A DNA stretch of 64,000 nt from Anaerofustis butyriciformans (GCF_036289385.1 NZ_JAYFFH010000002.1:124001-188000), one strand, 5' to 3'; positions 45,180-54,067 are shown, counted from the stretch's first letter. Made by a program: numbers and translations. The notes: a model not told the origin generated them from the sequence alone.

Positions 45180-46578
45180 ATTCATATATTTCTTTTAATT
45201 TATCAACTATATCGTAAGCAACTTGATTTATTGATTGACTTCCGGCAACAAGAACAAAATCCCCCGGCTTAGCATTTTCTACAATATAATCTCTTATATC
45301 TGAAAATTCACTTATTACTCTTGAAGGTATGCCGTATTTTTCAACTACTTTTTCGGCTATATCTTCAGAATATATATTCCATTCGTTATCTTCTCTGTCT
45401 GAGTAAATATCGTTTAATATAAGCTCGTCTGCACCTTTCATTGCATCTACAAACTCATCAAATAAAAGGAATGTTCTTGAATAAGTATGAGGTTGGAATA
45501 TTACGAATAATTTTTTATGTTCATAATTTTTACAAGCATCAATAGTAACTTTAAGTTCTGTTGGATGATGAGCATAATCTTCTATTACAGTAATATTGTT
45601 TACAACTCCTCTTTTTTCAAATCTTCTTTTTGCACCCATAAATTCTTTAAAACTGTCATTTACGATTTTTTTGTCAATCATAAAGAAATCTGAAACTGCA
45701 ACAACGCTTAAAGCATTAAGTACGTTGTGTTCTCCCGGTATATTAAGTTCAAAGTGATAATAAAATTCACCGTTTTTATATACATCAAATCTTGGTTTTC
45801 CAAGTTCGTTATATGTTATATTTTTAGCAACAAAGTCATTATTTTCTGAAAGACCAACTTTAACTATTTTACATTCAAGTCCGTCTAAAATATCAAGAAC
45901 GTTTTTATCATCTCCGTTTACAACAAGTAAACCGTCTTTTGGAGTAATTTTTGCAAACTTTTTAAATGATTCTTTTATTTGTTCTATACCACCTGTAAAA
46001 TAATCAAGATGATCTCTTTCTATATTTTGTATTGTTCCTACAAAATGTCTTGAATGAAGGAAACTGTCTACGAATTCACATGCTTCTATTACAAAATAGT
46101 CGCTGTCCCCAACTCTTGAGTTTCCGTTTATTTTTCTTAAAGTTCCTCCTATTGAAATTGAAGGATCAAGATTTGCATTTAAAAATACCAAAGACATAAG
46201 GGAAGATGTTGTTGTTTTTCCATGAGTTCCGCTTACAGCTACGGTTTTTTTATAATATTTACTTATAAGTCCAAGGAAAATTGAACGTTCTATTTCAAGA
46301 ATACCTTTATTTTTTCCCTCAACTCTTTCAGGATTATTTTCTCTGATTGCAGCAGAATAAACTATTAAATCTATATCGTCGGTTATATTTTCTTTATTAT
46401 GTCCTATAATAACTTTAATTCCGTTCTTTTCTAATTTTTCGGTATAAACACAAAGTCTCATATCTGAACCTAAAACTTCTTTACCGTTTATTTTTGACAT
46501 TAAAGCAAGACCAGACATACTGGTTCCGCCTATTCCAATAAAATATATCTTTTTTATATTTTCTAAATCTATATTCAT
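45178..46578 (-). CDS. murC: UDP-N-acetylmuramate--L-alanine ligase
   Basis: The 466-residue protein is MurC, the cytoplasmic ATP-dependent ligase that adds the first alanine to UDP-MurNAc. The N-terminal Rossmann motif is IYFIGIGGTSMSG (11-23), the ATP loop is SGTHGKTT (116-123), and later marks are IEDYAHHPTELK and FQPHTYSRT. Length is normal. It is monocistronic, away from the dcw cluster. A GGCGGTG site precedes the ATG. Confidence 0.97.
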   Translation of the reverse strand: MNIDLENIKKIYFIGIGGTSMSGLALMSKINGKEVLGSDMRLCVYTEKLEKNGIKVIIGHNKENITDDIDLIVYSAAIRENNPERVEGKNKGILEIERSIFLGLISKYYKKTVAVSGTHGKTTTSSLMSLVFLNANLDPSISIGGTLRKINGNSRVGDSDYFVIEACEFVDSFLHSRHFVGTIQNIERDHLDYFTGGIEQIKESFKKFAKITPKDGLLVVNGDDKNVLDILDGLECKIVKVGLSENNDFVAKNITYNELGKPRFDVYKNGEFYYHFELNIPGEHNVLNALSVVAVSDFFMIDKKIVNDSFKEFMGAKRRFEKRGVVNNITVIEDYAHHPTELKVTIDACKNYEHKKLFVIFQPHTYSRTFLLFDEFVDAMKGADELILNDIYSDREDNEWNIYSEDIAEKVVEKYGIPSRVISEFSDIRDYIVENAKPGDFVLVAGSQSINQVAYDIVDKLKEIYE

Positions 46579-46790
46579 TTTTTCACCGCCGTATTGTTTT
46601 TATATAAACTTTAACACTTATTTATTTCATTATATGCTTATTATATACTTAATATATTTTACTATCTTTCAATGATTTTTACAATATTTATTTATATTAT
46701 AATTATATTAAAAAAATCGGCAAATATTTAAAGTAAAAACATCATGTTGAAAAATTATGAAATCCTTTATTCATAGGTATGTAATCGTTA

Positions 46791-46819
46791 TTGCAATTCT
46801 TAAATTTATAATGTATAAT
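46791..46819 (+). promoter_or_regulatory. spoVG promoter
   Basis: TTGCAA (46791-46796), a 17-base spacer and TATAAT (46814-46819) form a good vegetative promoter 31 bases before the spoVG ATG. No sigma-H-type promoter, used by B. subtilis spoVG, was evident. The remaining AT-rich gap 46579-46790 shows nothing else. Confidence 0.6.
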
Positions 46820-46850
46820 ATATTTAACAGAATAAAGGGAGGAAAGACAA

Positions 46851-47129
46851 ATGCAAATCACAGACATTAGGGTAAGAAAGACATATGACGAAGGAAAGAT
46901 GAAAGCGATCGTATCTGTTACTTTTGATGATCAATTCGTAATTCATGACATCAAAATAATTGAAGGAGACAATGGGGTATTTATTGCTATGCCTAGTAGA
47001 AAAATGCCTAATGGTGAATTCAAAGATATTGCACATCCGATAAACCTTGAAACAAGAGTCGAAATGCAAAACAAAGTTTTGGAAGCTTATGAGGATAAAC
47101 TAAAAGAGCTGGCCGAAGAAGCAGAATAA
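46851..47129 (+). CDS. spoVG: SpoVG family regulator
   Basis: The 92-residue protein starts MQITDIRVRKTYDEGKMKAI and contains FVIHDIKIIEGDNGVFIAMP and PSRKMPNGEFKDIAHPI, diagnostic of SpoVG. The family binds nucleic acid and affects septation, capsule and virulence genes as well as sporulation. It stands alone with a GGGAGG site and a strong terminator behind it. Confidence 0.97.
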   Translation: MQITDIRVRKTYDEGKMKAIVSVTFDDQFVIHDIKIIEGDNGVFIAMPSRKMPNGEFKDIAHPINLETRVEMQNKVLEAYEDKLKELAEEAE

Positions 47130-47144
47130 TTATTAAGAACGAAT

Positions 47145-47167
47145 GCCCCTGTTTAAGGGGCTTTTTT
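47145..47167 (+). terminator. Terminator after spoVG
   Basis: GCCCC / GGGGC with a 7-base loop and six T. Confidence 0.85.
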
Positions 47168-47172
47168 ATATA

Positions 47173-47204
47173 AAAAAAATTAAAGCCTCTCGTTTTGAGA
47201 GGCT
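47173..47204 (-). terminator. Terminator after ribU
   Basis: On the - strand AGCCTCTC / GAGAGGCT is followed by a U-rich run. Confidence 0.85.
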
Positions 47205-47240
47205 AAATGGATTCATTAAGTAAAGATTTTATTATTATTT

Positions 47241-47807
47241 CTATTTTGTTGTATTTACTCTTGCACTATCAGGTCTTGTCTTTATAAAGTTACTGATAGG
47301 TTTATATACAATAAAAGTTATTATGCAGTTAATACCGGCTTTTAAAATATTAAAAGGTATTACCGCAACAGGAAGTGATGCTTTTACAGCTTCTAATGGC
47401 ATACCGTAAAAATTAGTTGTAATTACCAAGTTTGCCGGAATCATAACAAGAACCATTGCTATAGCTCCAAGAACAAGCCCTAATACAGCACCTTTTCTTG
47501 TTTTGTTTTTACTGTATACAAATCCTGCAACTCCTACAAGTGCGCTGCTTGAGATTATGTGCATCAAAGCACCTACCCAGCCGTTCATAGCACTTACGGT
47601 TAGTGCTTGTATACAGCTTGAAATTATAACGGATATTATTCCTGTTACAGGTCCGAACATTAAACCAATAATAAGAAGTGGAACATCCATTGGTTCATAT
47701 TCAAGCCATGCAGCCGATGGCATAATTGGAAATCGTACAATAAGCATTAATACGATTGACAATGCAATAAGCATTGAAACTGTTACAAGTCTTCTAGTGT
47801 CTTTCAT
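47241..47807 (-). CDS. ribU: Riboflavin ECF transporter S component
   Basis: The 188-residue protein has six hydrophobic helices and an N-terminus with the VTVSMLIALSIVLMLIVRFP stretch of ECF S components. The YEPMDVPLLIIGLMFGP motif is typical of RibU. RibU binds riboflavin outside and uses the shared EcfAAT energising module, which is not in this window. An FMN riboswitch directly upstream confirms the substrate. An AAGGAGG site precedes the ATG. Confidence 0.95.
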   Translation of the reverse strand: MKDTRRLVTVSMLIALSIVLMLIVRFPIMPSAAWLEYEPMDVPLLIIGLMFGPVTGIISVIISSCIQALTVSAMNGWVGALMHIISSSALVGVAGFVYSKNKTRKGAVLGLVLGAIAMVLVMIPANLVITTNFYGMPLEAVKASLPVAVIPFNILKAGINCIITFIVYKPISNFIKTRPDSARVNTTK

Positions 47808-47850
47808 TTTTTTTATACCTCCTTAAAATTTAAGGTATACATAAAAAAAT

Positions 47851-48006
47851 AGTAATCACCCTTCAGGAAATTACTAAAAAAAATACTTTATGTATCCTCT
47901 CTCATCCGGACTTTACCGTCGGTAAAGGAATTTCACCTTTTCAGCTTTCGCTCGCAGACTATAACTGCCGGTAGGGAATTTCACCCAACCCTGAAGATTG
48001 TTCACC
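47851..48006 (-). promoter_or_regulatory. FMN riboswitch (RFN element) with terminator
   Basis: On the - strand the conserved order of the RFN element is present from about 48006 to 47890: CTTCAGGG then GGGTGAAATTCCC, ACCGGC, AGTC-GCGAGC, GGTGAAATTCC, ACCGACGG, and GGATGAGAGAGGA. Downstream AGTAAT / ATTACT (47875-47851) with a U-tract forms the terminator. Its loop holds CCTGAAG, complementary to CTTCAGG of the aptamer, so the two can compete. FMN binding should turn ribU off. Confidence 0.95.
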
Positions 48007-48144
48007 TTATATTATAATATTTTTTTCAAAAAGTCAACATAAAGTCGCCATAGGTTACTTTTTAAATTTAATAAAATCATGTAAAATAGAAAAAAGAAAT
48101 TTGATTTTGGCTAAATTTAATTTATGTAATATTAATAAACGGAG

Positions 48145-48396
48145 GTGAATAAAATGCAACTTAGGGAAGCTATAAATAAAAAAATAATGACGCTATGTGA
48201 AGAAAGCGGATATTCCATAAATTCACTTGCAAACATGGCAGGTATTCCTCCTACTACTCTTTACAGTATGTTCGATGGAAAATGTAAAAACCCGGGAATA
48301 AAGACAATTAAAATCTTATGTGACTTTTTTGAAATAAGCATAAGGGATTTCTTTAATGGTGAATTATTTAATGATATAGACAAAGGTTTTGAATAA
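48145..48396 (+). CDS. Small Xre-family regulator
   Basis: The 83-residue protein is almost wholly an HTH_3 domain: INSLANMAGIPPTTLYSMFDGK followed by PGIKTIKILCDFFEISIRDFF. It has no other domain. GGAGGTG precedes the ATG. It is monocistronic and its targets are unknown. Such short Xre proteins are often chromosomal regulators in clostridia. Nothing around it suggests a phage or toxin-antitoxin set. Confidence 0.88.
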   Translation: MNKMQLREAINKKIMTLCEESGYSINSLANMAGIPPTTLYSMFDGKCKNPGIKTIKILCDFFEISIRDFFNGELFNDIDKGFE

Positions 48397-48420
48397 TCAT
48401 TTATATTTTAATTATCAATA

Positions 48421-48451
48421 AAAAAGAAGAGAATATATTCTCTTCTTTTTT
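48421..48451. terminator. Bidirectional terminator
   Basis: AAAAAGAAGAGAATA / TATTCTCTTCTTTTT between the Xre gene and deoC. Confidence 0.8.
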
Positions 48452-48475
48452 ATGTATTAAGAAAAATGTAAGTTA

Positions 48476-49147
48476 CTATTTGCTTGCTGCGTCAATTTCA
48501 TCAAACATAGCTTGTGTTCTTGAAATACCAAGTCTTGAACAACCAGCTTTTAAGAATGCTTCAGCATCAGCAACTGTTGAAATACCGCCGGCAGCTTTAA
48601 TTTGAACTCTTGTTGTATCGATATTTGCTTTCATGATTGCGATATCTTCAAGTGTAGCACCACCTGATGAGAAACCTGTAGATGTTTTAACAAATCCAGC
48701 ACCAGCATCAGAACAAATTCTTGAAGCTTTTGCGATTTCATCTTTTGTTAATAAGCAGTTTTCTAAGATAACTTTGATATTAGCAGGAGAAGCATTTACT
48801 ACTGCATGAACATCGTTAAATACTGTATCATAATCACCTGATTTTAAAGCTGAAACGTTAAGTACGATATCAACTTCTGTTGCACCCATGTTGTATACTC
48901 TTTGAGTATCAGCAACTTTTGATTCTGTAAGTTCTGCACCGTTTGGGAAACCAACACATGCACATACTGCTGTTTCAGAACCTTTTAGAATATCATAAGC
49001 CATTTTTACTCTTGATGGAGTAACACATACAGTTCTACATTTCCATTCTTTTGCGAATTGGATTCCTTTTCTTACTTCATCATAAGTTAATTGTGGTTTT
49101 AATAAAGAGTGGTCATTTACTCTTGCTAATTCGTATTTTGTTAACAT
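48476..49147 (-). CDS. deoC: Deoxyribose-phosphate aldolase
   Basis: The 223-residue class I aldolase cleaves 2-deoxyribose 5-phosphate to glyceraldehyde 3-phosphate and acetaldehyde. The Schiff-base lysine is Lys154 (FVKTSTGFSSGGAT), with Asp93 (EVDIVLNV) and Lys184 (QIKAAGGI) completing the site. Length is normal. It lies 47 bp after a zinc dehydrogenase gene, and a SorC regulator is divergent, so the unit probably degrades a sugar or polyol whose path produces a DERA-type substrate. AAGGAG precedes the ATG. Confidence 0.94.
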   Translation of the reverse strand: MLTKYELARVNDHSLLKPQLTYDEVRKGIQFAKEWKCRTVCVTPSRVKMAYDILKGSETAVCACVGFPNGAELTESKVADTQRVYNMGATEVDIVLNVSALKSGDYDTVFNDVHAVVNASPANIKVILENCLLTKDEIAKASRICSDAGAGFVKTSTGFSSGGATLEDIAIMKANIDTTRVQIKAAGGISTVADAEAFLKAGCSRLGISRTQAMFDEIDAASK

Positions 49148-49194
49148 ATTAATTTTCTCCTTAAATTTTATTTATATTTTATTTTAATTAAAAA

Positions 49195-50292
49195 CTATTT
49201 TCCAGGTTCGTAACCATCTTGTGTAATTACGATTTTGTTAAAGAATTCTTTTCTTTCAATTAATTCAAATGCATCTTTTACATCATCAACTTTAAATCTA
49301 TGAGAAATAATTGATGTTAAGTCAAGTAAACCTTTCTTAGCAGCATCTATTGTTGCACAGAATTCTTCATATTCAGGTGTAAAGTTATAGCACCAAGAAC
49401 CTTTTATTGTAAGTTCTTTTCTTAAAATACATTTATCATAAGATTTATCAAGAACATTTACATCTCCGTGTGGAGTACCTATACATGTAAATGTACCGTG
49501 TTTCTTTAAGCATTGTATTGCTTGGTTAAATGTTATTGGAGAACCTGCTGCTTCTATACATACTTCAGGACCATCTTCACCAGTATATTCTTTAATTTTT
49601 GCAACAACTTCTTCATTTGTCATATTTAATGAGTTAATTGTATAAGTAGCGCCTACTTTCTTTATTAAGTCAAGTTTTTCATCTTTAATATCAACTGCGA
49701 TTACCATTCTTGCTCCGCAGATGTTTGCCCATTGAACCATATAGTATCCAACAGGACCTGTACCAAATACTACAACTGCATCGTTAACTTTGATACCGGC
49801 TCTTAAAGCACCGTGTAGTGAAATAACAGCAGGGTCGATTTGGCAAATCATATCCCAACTAAAGTCATCAGGACATACATAACATTGTGTAGCTTTTACT
49901 GCAACGTATTGACCAAAACCTCCGTCACTTCTTGAACCTGTGTAGCCGTATGTATCACATAAATTTATATTACCATTTAAGCAGTCTTTACATTTTCCGC
50001 ATCCTGTCATAGGGTTTACGTCAACTCTTTGACCTACTTTTAATTCTTCTCTTAAGTCAAGGTCTTTTACACCTTTACCGATTTCAACTATTTCACCACC
50101 GAATTCATGACCTAGTGTTGTAGGGAAGTGATATGTACCTGTTGAGAAAACTCTACCTAAGTCAGAACCACATATACCTGCACAGTATACTCTAAGTAAT
50201 ACTTCGTCATCTTTTATTTGTGGAATATCCACTTCGTCACATCTTATGTCGTTGATAGCATGAAGTCTGCCAGCTTTCATTTTGCCTTGCAT
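49195..50292 (-). CDS. Zinc-dependent medium-chain alcohol/polyol dehydrogenase
   Basis: The 365-residue MDR protein has the catalytic zinc site Cys41 (GICGSD), His62-Glu63 (GHEFGGEI). The structural zinc cysteines are 98, 101, 104 and 112 (GCGKCKDCLNGNINLC). The Rossmann motif is VFGTGPVGYYMVQWA near 175-190, with an acidic VAVDI end that favours NAD. It resembles sorbitol, threonine or butanediol dehydrogenases; substrate not resolved. It is first in the operon with deoC. An AGGAGG site precedes the ATG. Confidence 0.92.
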   Translation of the reverse strand: MQGKMKAGRLHAINDIRCDEVDIPQIKDDEVLLRVYCAGICGSDLGRVFSTGTYHFPTTLGHEFGGEIVEIGKGVKDLDLREELKVGQRVDVNPMTGCGKCKDCLNGNINLCDTYGYTGSRSDGGFGQYVAVKATQCYVCPDDFSWDMICQIDPAVISLHGALRAGIKVNDAVVVFGTGPVGYYMVQWANICGARMVIAVDIKDEKLDLIKKVGATYTINSLNMTNEEVVAKIKEYTGEDGPEVCIEAAGSPITFNQAIQCLKKHGTFTCIGTPHGDVNVLDKSYDKCILRKELTIKGSWCYNFTPEYEEFCATIDAAKKGLLDLTSIISHRFKVDDVKDAFELIERKEFFNKIVITQDGYEPGK

Positions 50293-50366
50293 TTTTTTTC
50301 CTCCTAAGAAACTTAAAAATATTTATATTTTATTGACATCACTTAATTGATATGTTAATATTTATT

Positions 50367-50401
50367 TGTTCATATGAACACTTTAAATGCTCATATGTTC
50401 A
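50367..50401. promoter_or_regulatory. Two operator palindromes between the dehydrogenase and SorC genes
   Basis: TGTTCATATGAACA (50367-50380) is a perfect palindrome. A close copy, TGCTCATATGTTCA, lies at 50388-50401, 21 bp on. They fill the divergent intergenic region and are the likely SorC binding sites. Confidence 0.75.
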
Positions 50402-50468
50402 ATTTCAACCGTATTATATAATAAAAGATTTTATATGTCAACCACTTTTATAATTTTAGGAGAAAAAA

Positions 50469-51401
50469 ATGTTAGATAATAATACCCTTTCAAAAATAGC
50501 AAAAATGTACTATCTTGACGGCATGACCCAAAAGCAAATAGGGGACAGCATGGGTATTTCAAGAATAGGAATATCAAGAGCACTTAAAAGATGTATAGAT
50601 GAAGGAATAGTCGAAATAAAAATAAAAGAGTTTACTCCTTTAAACGATTTGGAGGAAGCATTAAAAAATAAATATCCTAATGTAGACTTTAAAGTTGTTC
50701 CATATTTTAAAGACAGTAAAAAATTAACTCGTTCTCTTGCAGACGGTGCCGGTGAAGAGTTAAAAGATATGGTAAAAAAATATAATAATATAGGTATAGG
50801 CTGGGGAAACACTTTAAGTCATATTAATATTGAAAGTGACATAAAATACCCTGAAAAAACTTTTGTTTCTCTTCTTGGAGGATACGGAAATGTATCAATA
50901 GACCGTCATTCAAATCAAATTACCGCAAAAATAGGTGAAGTATTCGGCAGTAAAGCAATGGTGCTTCTTGCGCCTTCCATAGTAGACAATAAAAAATTTA
51001 AAGACATAATAATAAATGAAGGTTCAATAAAAGAAGTATTCGATATGTATAAAAAATTAGACTGCGTTATAACATCTCTTGGTAATCCTGCAGACGACAA
51101 TGCAACAATACATAAATCAGGATACTTTAAAGATGAAGATTTAAAAGAATTAAAACAAAGAGATATATGCTGCGATATTGTTTCTTCAATATTCCTAGAT
51201 AGAGACGGTAACGAAGGAGCTTTAGATATACTTGACAGAATCATAGGAATAAGCTGTGACGTTTATAAAAAAGTACCTTACAAAGTAGCTGTTGCAGGTG
51301 GAGAAAGCAAAATGTTCGCAATTTATCTTGCAGTTAAAAGCGGATATGTTAATAAATTAATAACAGATGAAAATACGGCAAACTATCTTCTAAATAAATA
51401 A
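50469..51401 (+). CDS. SorC/DeoR-type sugar-binding regulator
   Basis: The 310-residue protein has an N-terminal HTH (MTQKQIGDSMGISRIGISRALK, residues 19-40) and a large sugar-phosphate binding domain (about 55-308) of the SorC family, with GIGWGNTL, GGYGN and AVAGGESKMFAI segments. SorC proteins respond to phosphorylated sugars. It is divergent from the dehydrogenase-deoC operon, with two palindromes between, so it most likely controls that operon. A phosphodeoxyribose-like inducer is a guess. AGGAG precedes the ATG. Confidence 0.93.
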   Translation: MLDNNTLSKIAKMYYLDGMTQKQIGDSMGISRIGISRALKRCIDEGIVEIKIKEFTPLNDLEEALKNKYPNVDFKVVPYFKDSKKLTRSLADGAGEELKDMVKKYNNIGIGWGNTLSHINIESDIKYPEKTFVSLLGGYGNVSIDRHSNQITAKIGEVFGSKAMVLLAPSIVDNKKFKDIIINEGSIKEVFDMYKKLDCVITSLGNPADDNATIHKSGYFKDEDLKELKQRDICCDIVSSIFLDRDGNEGALDILDRIIGISCDVYKKVPYKVAVAGGESKMFAIYLAVKSGYVNKLITDENTANYLLNK

Positions 51402-51428
51402 AAAAAGAGATTAATTAATCTCTTTTTT
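51402..51428. terminator. Terminator after sorC
   Basis: AAAAAGAGATTAATTAATCTCTTTTT overlaps the end of the convergent merR pseudogene. Confidence 0.8.
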
Positions 51429-52160
51429 TATTTCAATATAAGTTTTATAAAAATCATATATTTTATTTTCTTCCCTTGCAGAAGCTAAAAATCTGCTTAT
51501 AATATACCCTGTTTCGTATTTTTTCTGCACTTTTTATAAAAGACTATTAAGGTTATTTGGATAATCTTTTACTACTTCTTCTTTCATCAAACAAACGGCA
51601 TATTTATTGTTATTTTTCTGCCATATAATATCGTTATTATTTTTAGGCTTTATTACGGTTATTCCCCTTTGTTCTTTATCGGTAGCATTTGAATGTTGAA
51701 CTCTGGAATATAAATATGGATTTTTTATATACATTTTTATTTTTTCTTTTTGTGTAAGTTCAAATGATACAATACACTCAGTATCTATATCAGCAATTAT
51801 ATAATCCTTATCCTTTAATTCATTTATTATATTTAAAGCTTTTTGATGTTGTTTTAATCTTTGTATTTGTCTATTAATTAAAGCTTTTTGATTTTCAAGT
51901 TCTTTTAAATGTTCACTACAAAAAAACTCTTGTTCTATAATATTTTTATTTTTTTAATTTAAAATATCTTTTAAAGGAATTCCCAAATTTTTATAAAAAA
52001 CAATATCGGAAATTTTCATTAAATCAGGAAGGGAATATTCCCTGTAATTATTATCTTCTTTTCTTGGAGACAATAACCCCTTCTTTTCCCAAAATCTAAG
52101 TGTTGAAGTTGGAATATTAAAAAATTTAGATATATCTCCTATTGAAAAAACATCTTTCAT
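51411..52160 (-). pseudogene. MerR-family regulator interrupted by two in-frame ochre codons
   Basis: From an ATG at 52160 with AGGAG upstream, a frame of 249 codons runs to a TAA at 51413-51411, broken only by TAA at 51956-51954 (codon 69) and 51536-51534 (codon 209). The frame is the same in all three pieces. Piece one is a MerR HTH (FSIGDISKFFNIPTSTLRFW). Piece two continues with a coiled helix (HLKELENQKALINRQIQ) and an effector-type domain. Piece three reads KVQKKYETGYIISRFL, typical of a MerR C-terminus. Both breaks suit single changes from CAA or AAA. The MerR-type promoter of the divergent MATE gene is intact. Confidence 0.8.
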
Positions 52161-52204
52161 TTTTATTCTCCTAAAAGTTTTAATATATTTTATCATAAAA
52201 ACCA

Positions 52205-52235
52205 TTGACCTTAAACTATGTTTAAACTTTATAAT
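52205..52235 (+). promoter_or_regulatory. MerR-type promoter of the MATE gene
   Basis: TTGACC (52205-52210) and TATAAT (52230-52235) are 19 bp apart. The spacer holds the inverted repeat TTAAAC-TAT-GTTTAA. The overlong spacer with a central dyad is the hallmark of promoters twisted open by MerR activators. Confidence 0.85.
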
Positions 52236-52253
52236 TTACTTCGAGGTGAAAAA

Positions 52254-53594
52254 ATGAAAAATATTTTAATGTTTAAGGATGTAAAAAATATAAATTTCTA
52301 TAAGGTTTTAAAATTTATAATACCAACATATCTTACTGCTTTATTTACTACTTTATATACAATAGTAGACGGTATATACGTTTCACAATATGTAGGAACA
52401 AATGCACTTGCTGCAATAAACATAGTATATCCAATAGTTAATTTATTAACCGGAATTGCAATGATGTTTGCAGTAGGAGGAAGTTCTCTTTCTTCTATAT
52501 ATCTTGGAAAAAACGACAAAACAAAAGCAAATCAAATGTTTCAATTTTGTATTGTTTCAAGCTTAATAATAGGAATTATTATTTCCTGGGTAATACTTCT
52601 TTATTTATCGGATATATTAGTTTTTCTCGGTGCAACAAGTATAACGTTAGATTACTGTGAAATATATATAAAAATTTGGCTGTTTGGAACAATAGCCATT
52701 ATGCTTAAAGAAATCTTTGTTTATTTTATAAGAATTGACGGAAACCCAAAAATAAGTTTTATAGTTTCGGCATCTGGAGGTATTTTAAATATTATTCTCG
52801 ATTATATATTTGTAGGTAAAATGTCACTTGGAATTTTTGGGGCAGGAATAGCAACAATACTTGGACTTATCCTTTCAATGATTTTGGGAATAATTTATTT
52901 TATAAAATATAGTAATAATATAAAATTTAAAATAGAAAAAATAAAATTAAACTTTCTACCTCCTTGCATTGTAAATGGTTCTTCTGAATTTATAAATCAG
53001 CTTGCAATAGCAATTACAACTGTTGTTTTTAATAAAACAGCTCTTACATATGCGGGAGATGACGGTGTTGCTGCTGTTTCTATAATAATGTACGTACAAT
53101 TTATTTTCCTTGGTATTTATACCGGATATTCAATGGGTATATCTCCGCTTCTTGGTTATAATTATGGAAATAAAAATAAAGACGTACTTATTAAACTGGA
53201 AAAATATTCATATAGATTTTTTAGCATTATACCAAGTGTTTTATATATAATATCTTTTATATTTGCTCCTTTGGCAGTATCATTTTTTGCAACAAAAGGA
53301 ACAAATGTATACAACTTAGGTGTAATGGGAATGAGAATATATTCCATAGGATACTTTTTCTCGGGACTTAGTATTTTTACGGCAGTAAGACTTACTTCCT
53401 ATGCAAAAGGTCAATACTCAGCGGTTATAACCTCTCTTAGATCCTTTATACTTTTAATACTGTTTTTAAAAATTCTTCCTTTATTCTTTGATTTAAACGG
53501 AATGTGGATGGCTGTTCCTTTTGCTGAAATAACAACTTTTATTATTACGTTGATTTTAATATTTAAAACTAAAAAAATACCAAGACAAATATAA
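52254..53594 (+). CDS. MATE-family efflux transporter beside the merR pseudogene
   Basis: The start at 52254 has GAGGTG upstream; a longer in-frame ATG at 52218 lies inside the promoter. The 446-residue protein has twelve helices and MATE marks such as YLTALFTTLYTIVDGIYVSQ and GTNALAAINIVYPIVN. It is likely a multidrug pump. It is transcribed from a MerR-type promoter, whose regulator gene is broken, so expression may be stuck at the basal level unless another MerR acts. Confidence 0.92.
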   Translation: MKNILMFKDVKNINFYKVLKFIIPTYLTALFTTLYTIVDGIYVSQYVGTNALAAINIVYPIVNLLTGIAMMFAVGGSSLSSIYLGKNDKTKANQMFQFCIVSSLIIGIIISWVILLYLSDILVFLGATSITLDYCEIYIKIWLFGTIAIMLKEIFVYFIRIDGNPKISFIVSASGGILNIILDYIFVGKMSLGIFGAGIATILGLILSMILGIIYFIKYSNNIKFKIEKIKLNFLPPCIVNGSSEFINQLAIAITTVVFNKTALTYAGDDGVAAVSIIMYVQFIFLGIYTGYSMGISPLLGYNYGNKNKDVLIKLEKYSYRFFSIIPSVLYIISFIFAPLAVSFFATKGTNVYNLGVMGMRIYSIGYFFSGLSIFTAVRLTSYAKGQYSAVITSLRSFILLILFLKILPLFFDLNGMWMAVPFAEITTFIITLILIFKTKKIPRQI

Positions 53595-53621
53595 AAAAAT
53601 CATGCATAAGCATGATTTTTT
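53595..53621. terminator. Bidirectional terminator
   Basis: AAAAATCATGC / GCATGATTTTT between the MATE gene and the convergent exporter genes. Confidence 0.85.
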
Positions 53622-54066
53622 ATTTTAATTTATATCGTTGAAATTTTGTAAATATCTGCATTATTGACGTAATAATGATTATTCCAAAAGATATAGCCGC
53701 AGCTTCTTTCATTACAAGAGAAAAATAATATATAAATTTATCCATATTGCCCGTTACCAGATTATACATTGTATAGTATAAATCTCCTCCGGGAATTAAA
53801 GGTATCAGTATTGGAACCAAAAGAACAATAACGGGAGTTTTTATTTTTCTTGCTAAAATTTCCGAAAATAAAGAGAGTATGGTTGTTGTTATAAAAAGAG
53901 TTGTAACTTTACTTCCGTTAAAACTAAAGAAAAACAAATAACAAATCCAGCCTATGGCAGAACCAATACCTATAATAGAAAGTTTATCTCTTTTTATATT
54001 AAATAAAATCGCAAAACCAAGAGAACCTATAACCGCCATAATTATCTGTATAATACCTTGTAACAT
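53620..54066 (-). CDS. Threonine/serine exporter family, small subunit (YjjB/DUF3815 type)
   Basis: The 148-residue protein has four to five helices and the GAIGSLGFAILFN / LVPILIPLIPGGDLYYTMY pattern of DUF3815 proteins, the second half of split ThrE exporters. It lies one base after the larger subunit gene, with GGAGG inside that gene's end, so the two are translationally coupled. Together they probably export threonine, serine or dicarboxylates, as in YjjPB. Confidence 0.9.
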   Translation of the reverse strand: MLQGIIQIIMAVIGSLGFAILFNIKRDKLSIIGIGSAIGWICYLFFFSFNGSKVTTLFITTTILSLFSEILARKIKTPVIVLLVPILIPLIPGGDLYYTMYNLVTGNMDKFIYYFSLVMKEAAAISFGIIIITSIMQIFTKFQRYKLK

Positions 54067-54067
54067 T

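Noticed and set aside
51534..51734. A separate 66-residue gene
   Set aside because: It is in frame with the merR fragments on both sides, and its ATG lies inside the broken merR without a ribosome binding site.
53162..53347. Antisense frames inside the MATE gene and similar short frames elsewhere
   Set aside because: They lack start signals and lie wholly within well-supported genes.
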